A DNA stretch of 64,000 nt from positions 248,001-312,000 of the forward strand of contig NZ_CP076563.1 in NCBI RefSeq assembly GCF_044357945.1, given 5' to 3'. The DNA is from QAND01 sp003150225 (GTDB lineage: Bacteria; Bacillota; Clostridia; Christensenellales; QAND01). The position numbers and the translations under genes are program-made. Every line of letters starts with the position of its first letter. The first letter of the stretch is position 1. Below the pieces are notes generated by a model. It searched no databases. It was not told the origin of the DNA and was given only the letters and a program-made list of their open reading frames with translations. Below are positions 33,208-41,173 of the stretch, in pieces.

Positions 33208-34830
33208 TTAATACATCATATCGGGATTGCCGGCGGCGACGGGAGCCGGAGGCTCGGGGATATCGCAAACCAGGCTTTCGGTGGTGAGAAGCATCGCGGC
33301 GATGCTGGAGGCGTTCTGCAGGGCAGAGCGGGCAACCTTGGTGGGATCCAGTACGCCGATATCAGCCATCATGCAGTACTCGTCGCTATAAGCGTTGTAA
33401 CCGTAGCCGACCTTGCCCTCGCGGAGGATCTTCTCCACAACCACGGAGCCCTCTACGCCGGCATTGGTAGCGATCTGGCGAATCGGCTCTTCCATGGCGC
33501 GGGCTACGATCATCATGCCGGTGCGCTTGTCACCCTCCTCTTTTTCAGCGGCGGTTTTCACGGCGCCGATAGTGGACAGAAGGGCGGTACCGCCGCCAGG
33601 AACGATGCCCTCTTCCACGGCGGCGCGGGTGGCGTTAAGCGCATCCTCGATGCGAAGCTTGGCTTCCTTCATCTCCACCTCGGTAGCGGCGCCCACCTGG
33701 ATGACGGCCACGCCGCCAGACAGTTTGGCGAGCCGCTCCTGGAGCTTCTCGATGTCATACTCGGAGATGGTATCCTCAATGGTAGCCTTGATGGACCGGC
33801 AACGAGCGTCGATTTCCTCGGGGGAACCAGCGCCATCCACGATGGTGGTGTTCTCCTTGTCGACCTTTACCTGACGAGCCTCGCCCAGCATGGAAAGATC
33901 AGCTTCCTTGAGATCCATGCCCAGCTCGTCGCTGATGACAACACCGCCAGTCAGGGTGGCGATATCGCCCAGGATGGCCTTCCTCCGATCGCCAAAGCCA
34001 GGAGCCTTTACGGCAACGCAGGTGAAGGCGCCACGGAGCTTGTTGACCACCAAAGCGGCCAGGGCTTCGCCATCCACATCCTCGGCGATGATCAGAAGTT
34101 TCCGGCCCTGCTGTGCGACCTTCTCCAGAATGGGAAGAATGTCGGCCAGCATGCTGATCTTCTTCTCGGTGATGAGGATCAGGGGGTTATCCAGAACGGC
34201 CTCCATCTTATCGGTATCGGTGACCATGTAAGCGGAAAGGAAGCCGCGGTCAAACTGCATGCCTTCCACGAAGTTGAGCTCGGTCTTCATGGTCCGGGAC
34301 TCTTCCACGGTGATGACGCCGTCGTTGCCCACTTTCTCCATAGCGTCGGCGATCAATTCGCCGATGGATTCATCCCCAGCGGAGATGGCGGCCACGTTGG
34401 CGATGGATTTCCGGCCCTCGATGGGGTTGCTGATGCCACGAAGGGAATCCACAGCCACTTCCACGGCGGACTCGATACCCCGTTTAATCAGCATGGGGTT
34501 GGCGCCGGCGGCTACGTTCTTAAGGCCCTCCCGGATCATGGCCTGAGCCAGCACGGTAGCGGTGGTGGTGCCGTCGCCAGCCACATCGTTGGTCTTGGTG
34601 GCCACTTCCTTCACCAGCTGGGCGCCCATGTTCTCAAAGGGATCTTCCAAAGAAATCTCCTTTGCGATGGTCACGCCGTCGTTGGTGATGAGGGGAGCGC
34701 CGTACTGCTTCTCCAAAACCACGTTGCGGCCCTTGGGTCCAAGGGTGATTTTAACGGTATCGGCCAGGGCGTTTACGCCGCGCTCCAGGGAACGGCGGGC
34801 TTCCTCGCCATATTTCAGCTGTTTTGCCAT
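33208..34830 (-). CDS. groL: Chaperonin GroEL
   Basis: 60-kDa chaperonin that folds proteins with GroES and ATP. Landmarks: KITLGPKGRNVVLEKQYG (near residue 23), the ATP site AGDGTTTATVLA (near 85) and AAVEEGIVPGGGTALL (near 403). The length of 540 residues is standard. The C terminus is GNPDMMY rather than a GGM repeat, as in some clostridia. GGAGGTAG precedes the ATG. It forms an operon with groES, 14 bases apart, under the CIRCE element. Confidence 0.98.
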   Translation of the reverse strand: MAKQLKYGEEARRSLERGVNALADTVKITLGPKGRNVVLEKQYGAPLITNDGVTIAKEISLEDPFENMGAQLVKEVATKTNDVAGDGTTTATVLAQAMIREGLKNVAAGANPMLIKRGIESAVEVAVDSLRGISNPIEGRKSIANVAAISAGDESIGELIADAMEKVGNDGVITVEESRTMKTELNFVEGMQFDRGFLSAYMVTDTDKMEAVLDNPLILITEKKISMLADILPILEKVAQQGRKLLIIAEDVDGEALAALVVNKLRGAFTCVAVKAPGFGDRRKAILGDIATLTGGVVISDELGMDLKEADLSMLGEARQVKVDKENTTIVDGAGSPEEIDARCRSIKATIEDTISEYDIEKLQERLAKLSGGVAVIQVGAATEVEMKEAKLRIEDALNATRAAVEEGIVPGGGTALLSTIGAVKTAAEKEEGDKRTGMMIVARAMEEPIRQIATNAGVEGSVVVEKILREGKVGYGYNAYSDEYCMMADIGVLDPTKVARSALQNASSIAAMLLTTESLVCDIPEPPAPVAAGNPDMMY

Positions 34831-34844
34831 GATAAACTACCTCC

Positions 34845-35132
34845 TTAATTCTCGACGATGCCGATGATGTCGCTCTGACGGACCAGGATCAGGTCCTCAT
34901 TCTCAAACTTGATATCGGTGCCGGCGTAGCGGCGATAGATCACCTCATCGCCCTCTTTGACGCACATCACGATTTCCTTGCCGTCCACATTGCCGCCAGG
35001 GCCCGCGGCGATGACGGTGCCAAACATGGGCTTTTCCTTAGCGGTGTCGGGGATGATGATCCCGCCAACGCTCTTTCTTTCCTGGTCCTTGGCTTTGAGC
35101 AAAACCATGTCACCAATGGGTTTGATTTTCAT
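34845..35132 (-). CDS. groS: Co-chaperonin GroES
   Basis: 10-kDa lid of the chaperonin. The beginning KIKPIGDMVLLKA and the mobile loop with KSVGGIIIPDTAKEKPM (near residues 18-36) are typical. 95 residues. AAGGAGG precedes the ATG on the minus strand. It is the first gene of the groESL operon. Confidence 0.98.
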   Translation of the reverse strand: MKIKPIGDMVLLKAKDQERKSVGGIIIPDTAKEKPMFGTVIAAGPGGNVDGKEIVMCVKEGDEVIYRRYAGTDIKFENEDLILVRQSDIIGIVEN

Positions 35133-35180
35133 GTTGGATCCTCCTTGTAAATAAGATGCTTTTGATGTCTAAACTGGGTG

Positions 35181-35207
35181 TTAGCACTCGTCGAGATCGA
35201 GTGCTAA
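35181..35207. promoter_or_regulatory. CIRCE element (HrcA operator)
   Basis: Perfect TTAGCACTC (35181-35189), 9 bases, GAGTGCTAA (35199-35207). It lies just downstream of the groESL promoter, so HrcA bound here would block initiation and heat would relieve it. Confidence 0.97.
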
Positions 35208-35215
35208 CACCATTT

Positions 35216-35244
35216 AATATAGTCAAATCTACCAAAATAGGCAA
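35216..35244 (-). promoter_or_regulatory. groESL promoter
   Basis: Minus strand TTGCCT (35239-35244), 17 bases, TATATT (35216-35221); the predicted start falls in the CIRCE element. Confidence 0.7.
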
Positions 35245-35419
35245 ATCGGTTTATGCATAAAATTACTGAAATCAGCCCAATTATCCATTGTTTTGATTTA
35301 AAATCTTTTGTTATCTATTGTTTTCGCTTATTTTCTTTGATTAAAGCTGATATGCAAAGTGCAGCACGATTCCTATAATATTGAATAGGACATGGCGTCC
35401 GGAAAGGAAAGGTGGATCC

Positions 35420-35671
35420 ATGCTGGAATTCAAATATGACGTGCAGATGCTGCTTGAGGGAAAAGGCTTGGACGAGGACCAGATCAACGCTTATTTTCGG
35501 GAGAATCTCGAAGGAGACAGCCTTCTTGCGGTGGGCGATGATACGCTGATCAAAATCCATTTTCATACCAACGAGCCCTGGGATGTTTTGGCGTATTGCG
35601 CTTCACTGGGGGAGATCTATGATATTGTTGTAGAGGATATGGATCGGCAGTCCAGGGGGCTTCAAGGATAA
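35420..35671 (+). CDS. Stand-alone FakA C-terminal (DAK1_2) domain
   Basis: 83 residues whose core, GDSLLAVGDDTLIKIHFHTNEPW, matches the C-terminal domain of FakA (YloV), the fatty acid kinase that works with DegV/FakB. In full FakA this follows an N-terminal DhaL-like kinase domain and a middle domain, both absent here. ATG 35420 follows AGGTGG. There is no stop-interrupted kinase remnant upstream (the groESL promoter region lies there), so this looks like a separate small gene, not a fresh truncation. It could modulate FakA or bind a FakB; both are guesses. dCMP deaminase follows after 50 bases. Confidence 0.72.
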   Translation: MLEFKYDVQMLLEGKGLDEDQINAYFRENLEGDSLLAVGDDTLIKIHFHTNEPWDVLAYCASLGEIYDIVVEDMDRQSRGLQG

Positions 35672-35721
35672 GGCTTCTGAGGGAACTCTCTGGCGCCAAC
35701 AGAATCGGAGGAATATGACCA

Positions 35722-36177
35722 ATGGAATTTACAAAATGGGATCATCGTTTTATGGAGATGGCAAAGCTTGTGGCCACCTGGTCCTCCTGCTTTAAGCAGG
35801 ATCGAAAGGTGGGGGCGGTTATCGTTCGGGACAAGCGCGTTTTGACCACCGGCTATAATGGCGCTCCTGCCAATACCCCTACCTGTATGGAAAAGGGAGA
35901 GTGCTTGCGGCAAAAACTGGGGATTGAGAGCGGTACCCGGCAGGAGATCTGCTATGCAATTCACGCGGAACAAAACGCGATCATCCAGGCGGCTAAGATT
36001 GGAGTTAGCATCGAGGGAGCCACTCTTTATTGCACCCACCAGCCCTGTGTCATCTGCGCTAAGATGATCGTCAATAGCGGCATCCGGCGAGTGATCTATG
36101 GAGAAGGATATCCGGATGATTTTTCCCTGGAGTTTTTCAAGGTATCGGGAGTGGAATTAATCCGATACCACGGTTGA
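35722..36177 (+). CDS. Deoxycytidylate (dCMP) deaminase, ComEB-like
   Basis: Zinc deaminase converting dCMP to dUMP for dTTP synthesis. The zinc and catalytic residues are HAEQNAI (His and the proton-shuttle Glu, near residue 77) and PCVICAKM (two Cys, near 104). The start WDHRFMEMAKLVATWSSC and GYNGAPANTP agree with the ComEB/dCMP deaminase group rather than cytidine or guanine deaminases. 151 residues. A terminator follows. Confidence 0.9.
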   Translation: MEFTKWDHRFMEMAKLVATWSSCFKQDRKVGAVIVRDKRVLTTGYNGAPANTPTCMEKGECLRQKLGIESGTRQEICYAIHAEQNAIIQAAKIGVSIEGATLYCTHQPCVICAKMIVNSGIRRVIYGEGYPDDFSLEFFKVSGVELIRYHG

Positions 36178-36200
36178 TGTCAGAACCGTCTCGTTTAAAT

Positions 36201-36226
36201 GCGCCGCCCTGCGGGGCGGCTTTTTT
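36201..36226 (+). terminator. Terminator after dCMP deaminase
   Basis: GCCGCCC-TGC-GGGGCGGC hairpin and a T6 run. Confidence 0.88.
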
Positions 36227-36311
36227 GATGCCGCTTTTTGTGTAGCTGTCATAGCCATCCTTCCATGCTCATAGAGTAAGAGAGAAACCGAGGAAGGGGG
36301 GGAAAGGGTTG

Positions 36312-37163
36312 ATGAAGCGAAAAAAACGGCCCATGGGGCGGGGATACGTCAGGGGAACGGGTCTGAAAAGCGCCCGAAGCGCCCTTGCGACCCTTTTGCT
36401 GGCGGCGCTGTTGTTCTTTACAGCCGCGGGCTTTACCGGATCGTTTCTGGCAAAAAACGTAGTAGTGCCCGTCATGGGCTTTTTGGGGGTATACGAGATG
36501 CCGTCGCCCAGCCCTGGGGGTGGGGCAGCCGCGTTGCCCGAGGGAGAGACGGTGGCCGTCACTCTGCCGGGATATAGCGTTCATTATCTACAGACCGGCG
36601 CCTATGGGGTGGAAGCCAACGCCGCAGAGGCTGCGGGCCGGGTGGTCAAAGTGGGGGGAGCGGGATATACGCTGAAAGATGGCAGCACGATCCGGGTGAT
36701 TCTTCAGGCCTACACCGATGAAGAGTCAGCCAAAAGCGTGCAGGCTCGTCTGCGTGAGGAGCAGGAGATGGATTCCAGCGTCTTCAGCGAAAGCAAACCG
36801 GAAACCACCGTAAACGTACAGGGGGAGGAGCCCCAGAAAGAAGCTATGGATGCGGCGGTATCCGCCATCCTGGAAGGCCAGGCGCTTTTGAACCAGGCGG
36901 TTCTGGCTGATGATGAGGATGCCGCCCGGGAAGGACTCGCTCAGGGGATGGAGAAGCTTGTCGCTGCACGCCAGGCCCTGGAGGAGGGGTTTGGCACCCC
37001 GGAGGATGGAACTCCGCCTGGGAAGCTGTATACCTATCTAAATGATTGTATCCTTCAGTGCCAAGGTGCCGACAAGGAATCGGGTACGGTCTTTCTAAGC
37101 AAGCTGCGGTATGCTCAGGTGATGTTATATCACGGATACGGTACATTTTTGTCCTCCCTATGA
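36312..37163 (+). CDS. Single-pass membrane protein with SPOR-like domain, unknown function
   Basis: A basic N terminus and one membrane helix (SALATLLLAALLFFTAAGFTG, about residues 25-45) are followed by a Pro/Gly-rich linker and a region about 90-165 (YSVHYLQTGAYGVEANAAEAA...VILQAYTDEESAKSVQARL) with the spacing of SPOR peptidoglycan-binding repeats. The rest is helical. ATG 36312 is used; TTG 36309 is one codon upstream. The protein is extracytoplasmic after the helix. SPOR proteins often act at the septum, but that is inference. Confidence 0.65.
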   Translation: MKRKKRPMGRGYVRGTGLKSARSALATLLLAALLFFTAAGFTGSFLAKNVVVPVMGFLGVYEMPSPSPGGGAAALPEGETVAVTLPGYSVHYLQTGAYGVEANAAEAAGRVVKVGGAGYTLKDGSTIRVILQAYTDEESAKSVQARLREEQEMDSSVFSESKPETTVNVQGEEPQKEAMDAAVSAILEGQALLNQAVLADDEDAAREGLAQGMEKLVAARQALEEGFGTPEDGTPPGKLYTYLNDCILQCQGADKESGTVFLSKLRYAQVMLYHGYGTFLSSL

Positions 37164-37221
37164 TTGCGGGGGAAAGCATGTTATAATAAGTAACAAATAT
37201 TGACATGGGAGCGTGGCGTTC

Positions 37222-37593
37222 ATGACCTTAAGGGAGATTCAATCCTGCCTAGAGGCCCAGGTTTGCTGTTGCGAGGATTCCCTGGATCGCAAGGTTTGCA
37301 GCGGCTGCGGAGCCGACCTAATGAGCGATGTACTGGCCTTCGTCAAAGACGATACCCTTCTGCTATCCGGCATGAACAACACCCATGTGGTGCGGACCGC
37401 CGAGATGTTGGACGTGCCCTGCATCGTTATGGTTCGGGGGAAGGTGCCCCACGAGGACGTGTTGGAGATGGCCCGGGAGGCGGGGGTGGTCATCATGTAT
37501 ACCCAGCTTTCCATGTTTACTGCTTGCGGTATTCTCTACGAAAAAGGGCTCCGGGGCTGCGCTCCGGCGGAATCCGGGGGAAGCCATGGATAA
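37222..37593 (+). CDS. DRTGG-domain protein, hydrogenase cluster, copy 1
   Basis: About 123 residues of DRTGG type (LAFVKDDTLLLSGM, THVVRTAEMLDVPCIVMVRG, VIMYTQLSMFTACGIL). The domain is found in regulators and in CBS/DRTGG proteins linked to hydrogenase and phosphotransacetylase genes; its ligand is not established. The N terminus has CCCEDSLDRKVCSGC, a possible metal or cluster site. ATG 37222 is chosen because GGGAGC lies about 11 bases upstream; GTG 37213 is too close. The next gene starts inside its last codons, so the cluster begins here. Confidence 0.78.
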   Translation: MTLREIQSCLEAQVCCCEDSLDRKVCSGCGADLMSDVLAFVKDDTLLLSGMNNTHVVRTAEMLDVPCIVMVRGKVPHEDVLEMAREAGVVIMYTQLSMFTACGILYEKGLRGCAPAESGGSHG

Positions 37594-38014
37594 TCACATT
37601 TTTTCTGGGTGCTTTCCCATCGAAAAGGGGGATTTTGTCCGGGCGGGGGAGGCCAGCAGCGCCATTAAGCGCACCCTTCGGCAGCTGGGCGTCAGCAGTA
37701 GCATTATGCGGCGAGTGGCGGTAGCAGCCTATGAGGCGGAGATGAACCTCATCATTCATAGCCTGGGAGGCCAGATGGAGTTCCAGGTATCCCAGGACGG
37801 GGTATTGCTGGTATCCCGAGATGTGGGGCCGGGCATTCCCGACATCTCCATGGCCATGAAGGAGGGCTATTCCACCGCCAGTGAGGAGATTCGTATGATG
37901 GGCTTTGGCGCCGGTATGGGCCTACCCAATATGCAGCGCAACTGCGACCGTTTTGATATTCAAAGCAGGATGGGGGAGGGGACCGTCATCTCCATGGAGT
38001 TTAAGCTTCAGTAG
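37586..38014 (+). CDS. Anti-sigma-factor-like ATPase (HATPase_c), hydrogenase cluster
   Basis: 142 residues of the RsbW/SpoIIAB histidine-kinase-like ATPase fold. The N-box is YEAEMNLIIHSLGG, followed by DVGPGIPD (G1) and FGAGMGLPNMQRN (G2). It starts 8 bases inside the preceding DRTGG gene. No anti-anti-sigma (STAS) partner or sigma factor is encoded nearby, so partner switching is not the obvious model; the family also serves as a kinase of unknown targets. Its place next to the sensor-like hydrogenase suggests signal output. Confidence 0.82.
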   Translation: MDNHIFSGCFPIEKGDFVRAGEASSAIKRTLRQLGVSSSIMRRVAVAAYEAEMNLIIHSLGGQMEFQVSQDGVLLVSRDVGPGIPDISMAMKEGYSTASEEIRMMGFGAGMGLPNMQRNCDRFDIQSRMGEGTVISMEFKLQ

Positions 38015-38080
38015 GGAAATAGGGTGCCTCTTTGCCATGGATATAGAATAGAAATGATGTTTACTGGGGGGTTGATTGAT

Positions 38081-39385
38081 TTGGACGAGTATACCCATTC
38101 GGTGCGTTTGGAGCGGGATAACTGCAAGGGATGCACCAACTGTATCAAAAACTGCCCCACCGAAGCCATCCGTGTGCGGGATGGCAAAGCGTGGATCAAT
38201 AGCCAGCGCTGCATTGATTGCGGCGAGTGCATCCGCAAATGTCCGTATTTTGCAAAGGTGGCGGTGACGGATTCCCTGGAGGATCTAAAGAGATTCCGCT
38301 ATCGCATTGCGGTGCCTGCGCCCACCCTTTATGGCCAGTATAAGAACATCCGGAGCCTGCCCGCTTTACTGGGGGCGCTTCGTGCCGTAGGGTTCGATGA
38401 CGTGTTTGACGTAGCCCGCGCAGCCGATGTAATTACCCGGACTTCCCGGGATTATTTGCTCCGCCATGAGATGCCAAAACCCATCATTAGCAGCGCATGT
38501 CCAGCGGTGGTGCGCCTGATTCAGGTGCGCTTCCCAGAGCTCTTGGACCATGTCTTGCCGGTGATTCCGCCTAACGAGGCGGCGGCGCGAATCGCAAAGG
38601 ACGAGTTTTCGCGGATAAACGGCGTGCCCAAAGAGGAGATCGGGGTATTCTTCATTACGCCCTGTGCCGCCAAGATGACCGCCAAGATGAATCCGATTGG
38701 ATTTGAAAAAAGCGCCATTGACGGCTGTATTTCCATGATCGACCTCTATGGAGAGATCAACCGCAATCTGGGGGAGGCTGGTTCCGAGGGCTTTTCCCCC
38801 GATAAGATGGCCAGCAAATACGGCATCGGCTGGTCGGTGACGGGCGGCGAGGCCATCGCTATGGGCAAGGAGAGCTATCTTGCGGTAGACGGAATTGCCA
38901 ACGTCATCCAGGTATTGGAGGAGATCGAGAACGGCAAGTTTACCGATCTAGAATTTTTTGAAGGCCTATCCTGTATTGGCGGATGCGTGGGCGGCCCATT
39001 GACCTTTGAAAACAAATATGTGGCAAAGGATCGAATCCGACGGATTACCGAGTCCATGGAGGAACCCAAGGAGAGCCCGGAGGATGTAAAGCGCTGGGCC
39101 CGCCGCCATGACCTCTACTTTACCCGGGAGCTGGAACCCAAGAGCGTTTTACAGCTGGACGACGATATCGCCGAAGCCATCCGGAAGATGGAAGAGATGG
39201 AGGAAATCTATGAAAGGCTGCCGGATCTGGACTGCGGCTCCTGTGGCGCTCCCACCTGTCATGCTCTGGCGGAGGACATCGTCCAGGGTGAGGCATCGGA
39301 GATGGATTGTATTTTCATTTTACGGGATCGCCTACGCCAGGTGGCCCAGGATCTGGTAAACATTGCGGATAACAACAGCCGCTAA
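38081..39385 (+). CDS. Sensory-type [FeFe]-hydrogenase (HydS-like) with C-terminal Fe-S domain
   Basis: Two [4Fe-4S] ferredoxin motifs (Cys15/18/21/25 and 44/47/50/54) precede an H-cluster domain. L1 is SSACPAV (Ala139, Cys140), L2 TPCAAKMTA (Cys195, Lys198) and L3 LSCIGGC (Cys298, Cys302). All four H-cluster ligand cysteines are kept. Residues of the catalytic proton path are replaced: Ala for the TSCCP first cysteine, and Ala for the L2 glutamate. This matches putative H2-sensing hydrogenases. A CGSCGAPTC domain follows near residue 385, not a PAS. The TTG 38081 start is from GGGGGG at 38066; other starts upstream are possible. Confidence 0.83.
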   Translation: MDEYTHSVRLERDNCKGCTNCIKNCPTEAIRVRDGKAWINSQRCIDCGECIRKCPYFAKVAVTDSLEDLKRFRYRIAVPAPTLYGQYKNIRSLPALLGALRAVGFDDVFDVARAADVITRTSRDYLLRHEMPKPIISSACPAVVRLIQVRFPELLDHVLPVIPPNEAAARIAKDEFSRINGVPKEEIGVFFITPCAAKMTAKMNPIGFEKSAIDGCISMIDLYGEINRNLGEAGSEGFSPDKMASKYGIGWSVTGGEAIAMGKESYLAVDGIANVIQVLEEIENGKFTDLEFFEGLSCIGGCVGGPLTFENKYVAKDRIRRITESMEEPKESPEDVKRWARRHDLYFTRELEPKSVLQLDDDIAEAIRKMEEMEEIYERLPDLDCGSCGAPTCHALAEDIVQGEASEMDCIFILRDRLRQVAQDLVNIADNNSR

Positions 39386-39414
39386 TGCGAAAAGAGAGAA
39401 AGGACTGTAACCAA

Positions 39415-39762
39415 ATGACGGTAGGAGAGATTAGCCGGGAACTGAATCTAACCCCTCTTACAAAGGGAGACCCCGACGCTCCGGTACTGGGAGGCTGTTG
39501 CTGCGATCTTCTCAGCTGGGTCATGGCCCACGGCGTTCACCAGGGGGCTTGGATTACCGTGCAGACCCATATGAATACCATCGCCGTGGCCACCCTATTG
39601 GATTTAAGCTGTCTGATCATTCCGGAGAGCATTCCCGTGGAGGAGGATGTTCTGAATAAAGCGGAGGAGGAGGGCATCGCCGTGCTGCAAAGTCCCATGA
39701 CGGCCTATGAGATCTGTGGCCGGTTGTATCGCTTAGGGATTGGCGCCTCCGCCCGGACATGA
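39415..39762 (+). CDS. DRTGG-domain protein, hydrogenase cluster, copy 2
   Basis: About 115 residues with the DRTGG pattern (VGEISRELNLTPL, HTNTIAVATLLDLSCLII-like segment, EEEGIAVLQSPMTAYEICGRL). It is shorter at its N terminus than copy 1, and it carries GGCCCDLL, which may bind a cluster or metal. ATG 39415 has GAGAAAGGA upstream; an ATG at 39385 overlaps the hydrogenase stop. It overlaps the PHP gene start by 4 bases. Confidence 0.75.
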   Translation: MTVGEISRELNLTPLTKGDPDAPVLGGCCCDLLSWVMAHGVHQGAWITVQTHMNTIAVATLLDLSCLIIPESIPVEEDVLNKAEEEGIAVLQSPMTAYEICGRLYRLGIGASART

Positions 39763-40460
39763 AGATTGCCGCCGATCTCCACATCCATTCCTGCGCCTCT
39801 CCCTGCGGGGATGACGATATGACGCCCAATAACATCGCGGGTATGGCGGCAGTAAAGGGATTGGAGATGATTGCGGTCGCGGACCACAACACGGCGGCCA
39901 ATTTGCCGGCGCTGGCCTCCTGCTGTCTCCAATATGGCATTACCTTGGTACCGGCCCTGGAGGTGCAGACCATCGAGGACGTCCATATTCTCTGCTATCT
40001 TCCAAATTTGGAGGCGGCCCATCGGTTGGACCGGGAGGTGTATGGGCGGCTGCCGGATATCCCCAACAATAGGGAGATCTTTGGCAATCAGTGGATCCTG
40101 GATCAGCAGGATCAAAAAATAGGGGAGATTGAAAAGCTTCTGCTGCAGAGTACCCAGATGGATATCGAGGAACTCTATGATTTGGTTTGGGAGATGGAGG
40201 GCATTTGCGTGCCCGCCCATATCAACCGCAATGCCAACGGTATGCTCTACTCCTTGGGGTTTATGCCCATAAAGCCATCGTTTCCATCGGTGGAAATCTA
40301 TCGGTACTGCGCGGCGCCGGAGCTGGATACCTCCGGCTATCATGTGTTGTATAGTTCGGACGCCCATTATTTGTGGGATATCTTTGAACGGGATAGCTTT
40401 ATTGATCTTAGGGAGAATACACCGCAGGCTTTGATCCAAAAACTGCGGACTAGAAAATAG
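39759..40460 (+). CDS. PHP-domain metal-dependent phosphoesterase
   Basis: PHP motif I is ADLHIHSCASPCGD, followed by AVADHNTAA (II), PALEVQ (III), AHINR (H) and SSDAHYLWD near residue 208. These ligands should bind two or three metals. The 233-residue form is a small-molecule phosphoesterase of the YciV/Pol-III-alpha type; the substrate is unknown. It lies in the hydrogenase-linked cluster in the same order reported around hydS genes of Ruminococcus and relatives. It ends about 225 bases before the HydC-like gene. Confidence 0.82.
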   Translation: MKIAADLHIHSCASPCGDDDMTPNNIAGMAAVKGLEMIAVADHNTAANLPALASCCLQYGITLVPALEVQTIEDVHILCYLPNLEAAHRLDREVYGRLPDIPNNREIFGNQWILDQQDQKIGEIEKLLLQSTQMDIEELYDLVWEMEGICVPAHINRNANGMLYSLGFMPIKPSFPSVEIYRYCAAPELDTSGYHVLYSSDAHYLWDIFERDSFIDLRENTPQALIQKLRTRK

Positions 40461-40592
40461 GGCGGTACCCTTCCGTATTTTCCAGATATAGGTATACAAT
40501 AGACCCAAGGAAATCAAATCCCGAAAAAAAGCGGGAAATGAGAAAAAATAAGATGCAAATTACCGACATGTGTGCTAAAATCTTGTAGGATA

Positions 40593-40610
40593 TTGACAAA
40601 AAAATAACGA
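40593..40610 (+). promoter_or_regulatory. Possible Rex operator
   Basis: An 18-mer with TTGACA at its left end and TAACGA at its right end matches 10 of 14 fixed positions of a TTGTTAA-N4-TTAACAA Rex box. It sits about 75 bases before the HydC-like gene, in the 224-base gap 40461-40684, which holds no gene. No convincing -10 follows at the right distance. Weak evidence. Confidence 0.3.
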
Positions 40611-40684
40611 TACATTCCGTGCGTTTCTGTGTAAACAAAGGGATGATCATACAACTTCTTTAGAACAATGGAGGGGGTTTTATT

Positions 40685-41164
40685 ATGTCCAACAACGAGT
40701 TGTCCCAGGAGAAGTTCGAGGAGCTGCGTGGGTTTATTCAGGCCCATAAGGATGATAAGGGCGCTTTGATGCCCATCATGCAGAAGGCTCAGGAGATCTT
40801 CGGCTACCTCGGCGAGCCCATTCAGCAGTTTATCGCGGATGAAATGGGCATTCTGGTGTCCGAAGTCTACGGTGTTTCCACGTTCTACTCCCAGTTTGCC
40901 TTGGAGCCCAAGGGTCAGCACATCGTCAGCGTTTGCCTGGGAACCGCCTGCTATGTGCGCGGCGCTCAGAAGGTGCTGGATAAGCTGGCGGAGGAACTGG
41001 ATATCGAGCCCGGCCGCACCACGCCTGACGGTCTCTTTACCCTGCAGGCCACCCGTTGTCTGGGTTGCTGCGGCTTAGCCCCGGTGATGACCATCGGCGA
41101 GGAGGTCTATGGCCGCCTTACTGAAAATGAAATCCCCGGCATCGTGGCCAAATATCGCGCGTAA
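40685..41164 (+). CDS. NADH dehydrogenase/hydrogenase subunit E-like (HydC/NuoE), [2Fe-2S] thioredoxin-like
   Basis: 159 residues with the four ligands of the NuoE [2Fe-2S] cluster: Cys84 and Cys89 in VCLGTACYVRGA, and Cys125 and Cys129 in TRCLGCCGLAP. NuoE-type proteins accept electrons beside the FMN subunit in bifurcating hydrogenases (HydABC) and related enzymes. A strong GGAGGGGG site precedes ATG 40685. The HATPase gene begins 9 bases after the stop. Confidence 0.9.
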   Translation: MSNNELSQEKFEELRGFIQAHKDDKGALMPIMQKAQEIFGYLGEPIQQFIADEMGILVSEVYGVSTFYSQFALEPKGQHIVSVCLGTACYVRGAQKVLDKLAEELDIEPGRTTPDGLFTLQATRCLGCCGLAPVMTIGEEVYGRLTENEIPGIVAKYRA

Positions 41165-41173
41165 CCTCCGGCC

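Noticed and set aside
33413..34867. Long open frames antisense to groEL and groES
   Set aside because: Ser/Ala-rich shadows caused by the codon pattern of groEL; no ribosome sites or known domains.
40599..40621. sigma-A promoter starting with TTGACA at 40593
   Set aside because: No -10 at 16-18 bases; TACATT is only 12 bases away.
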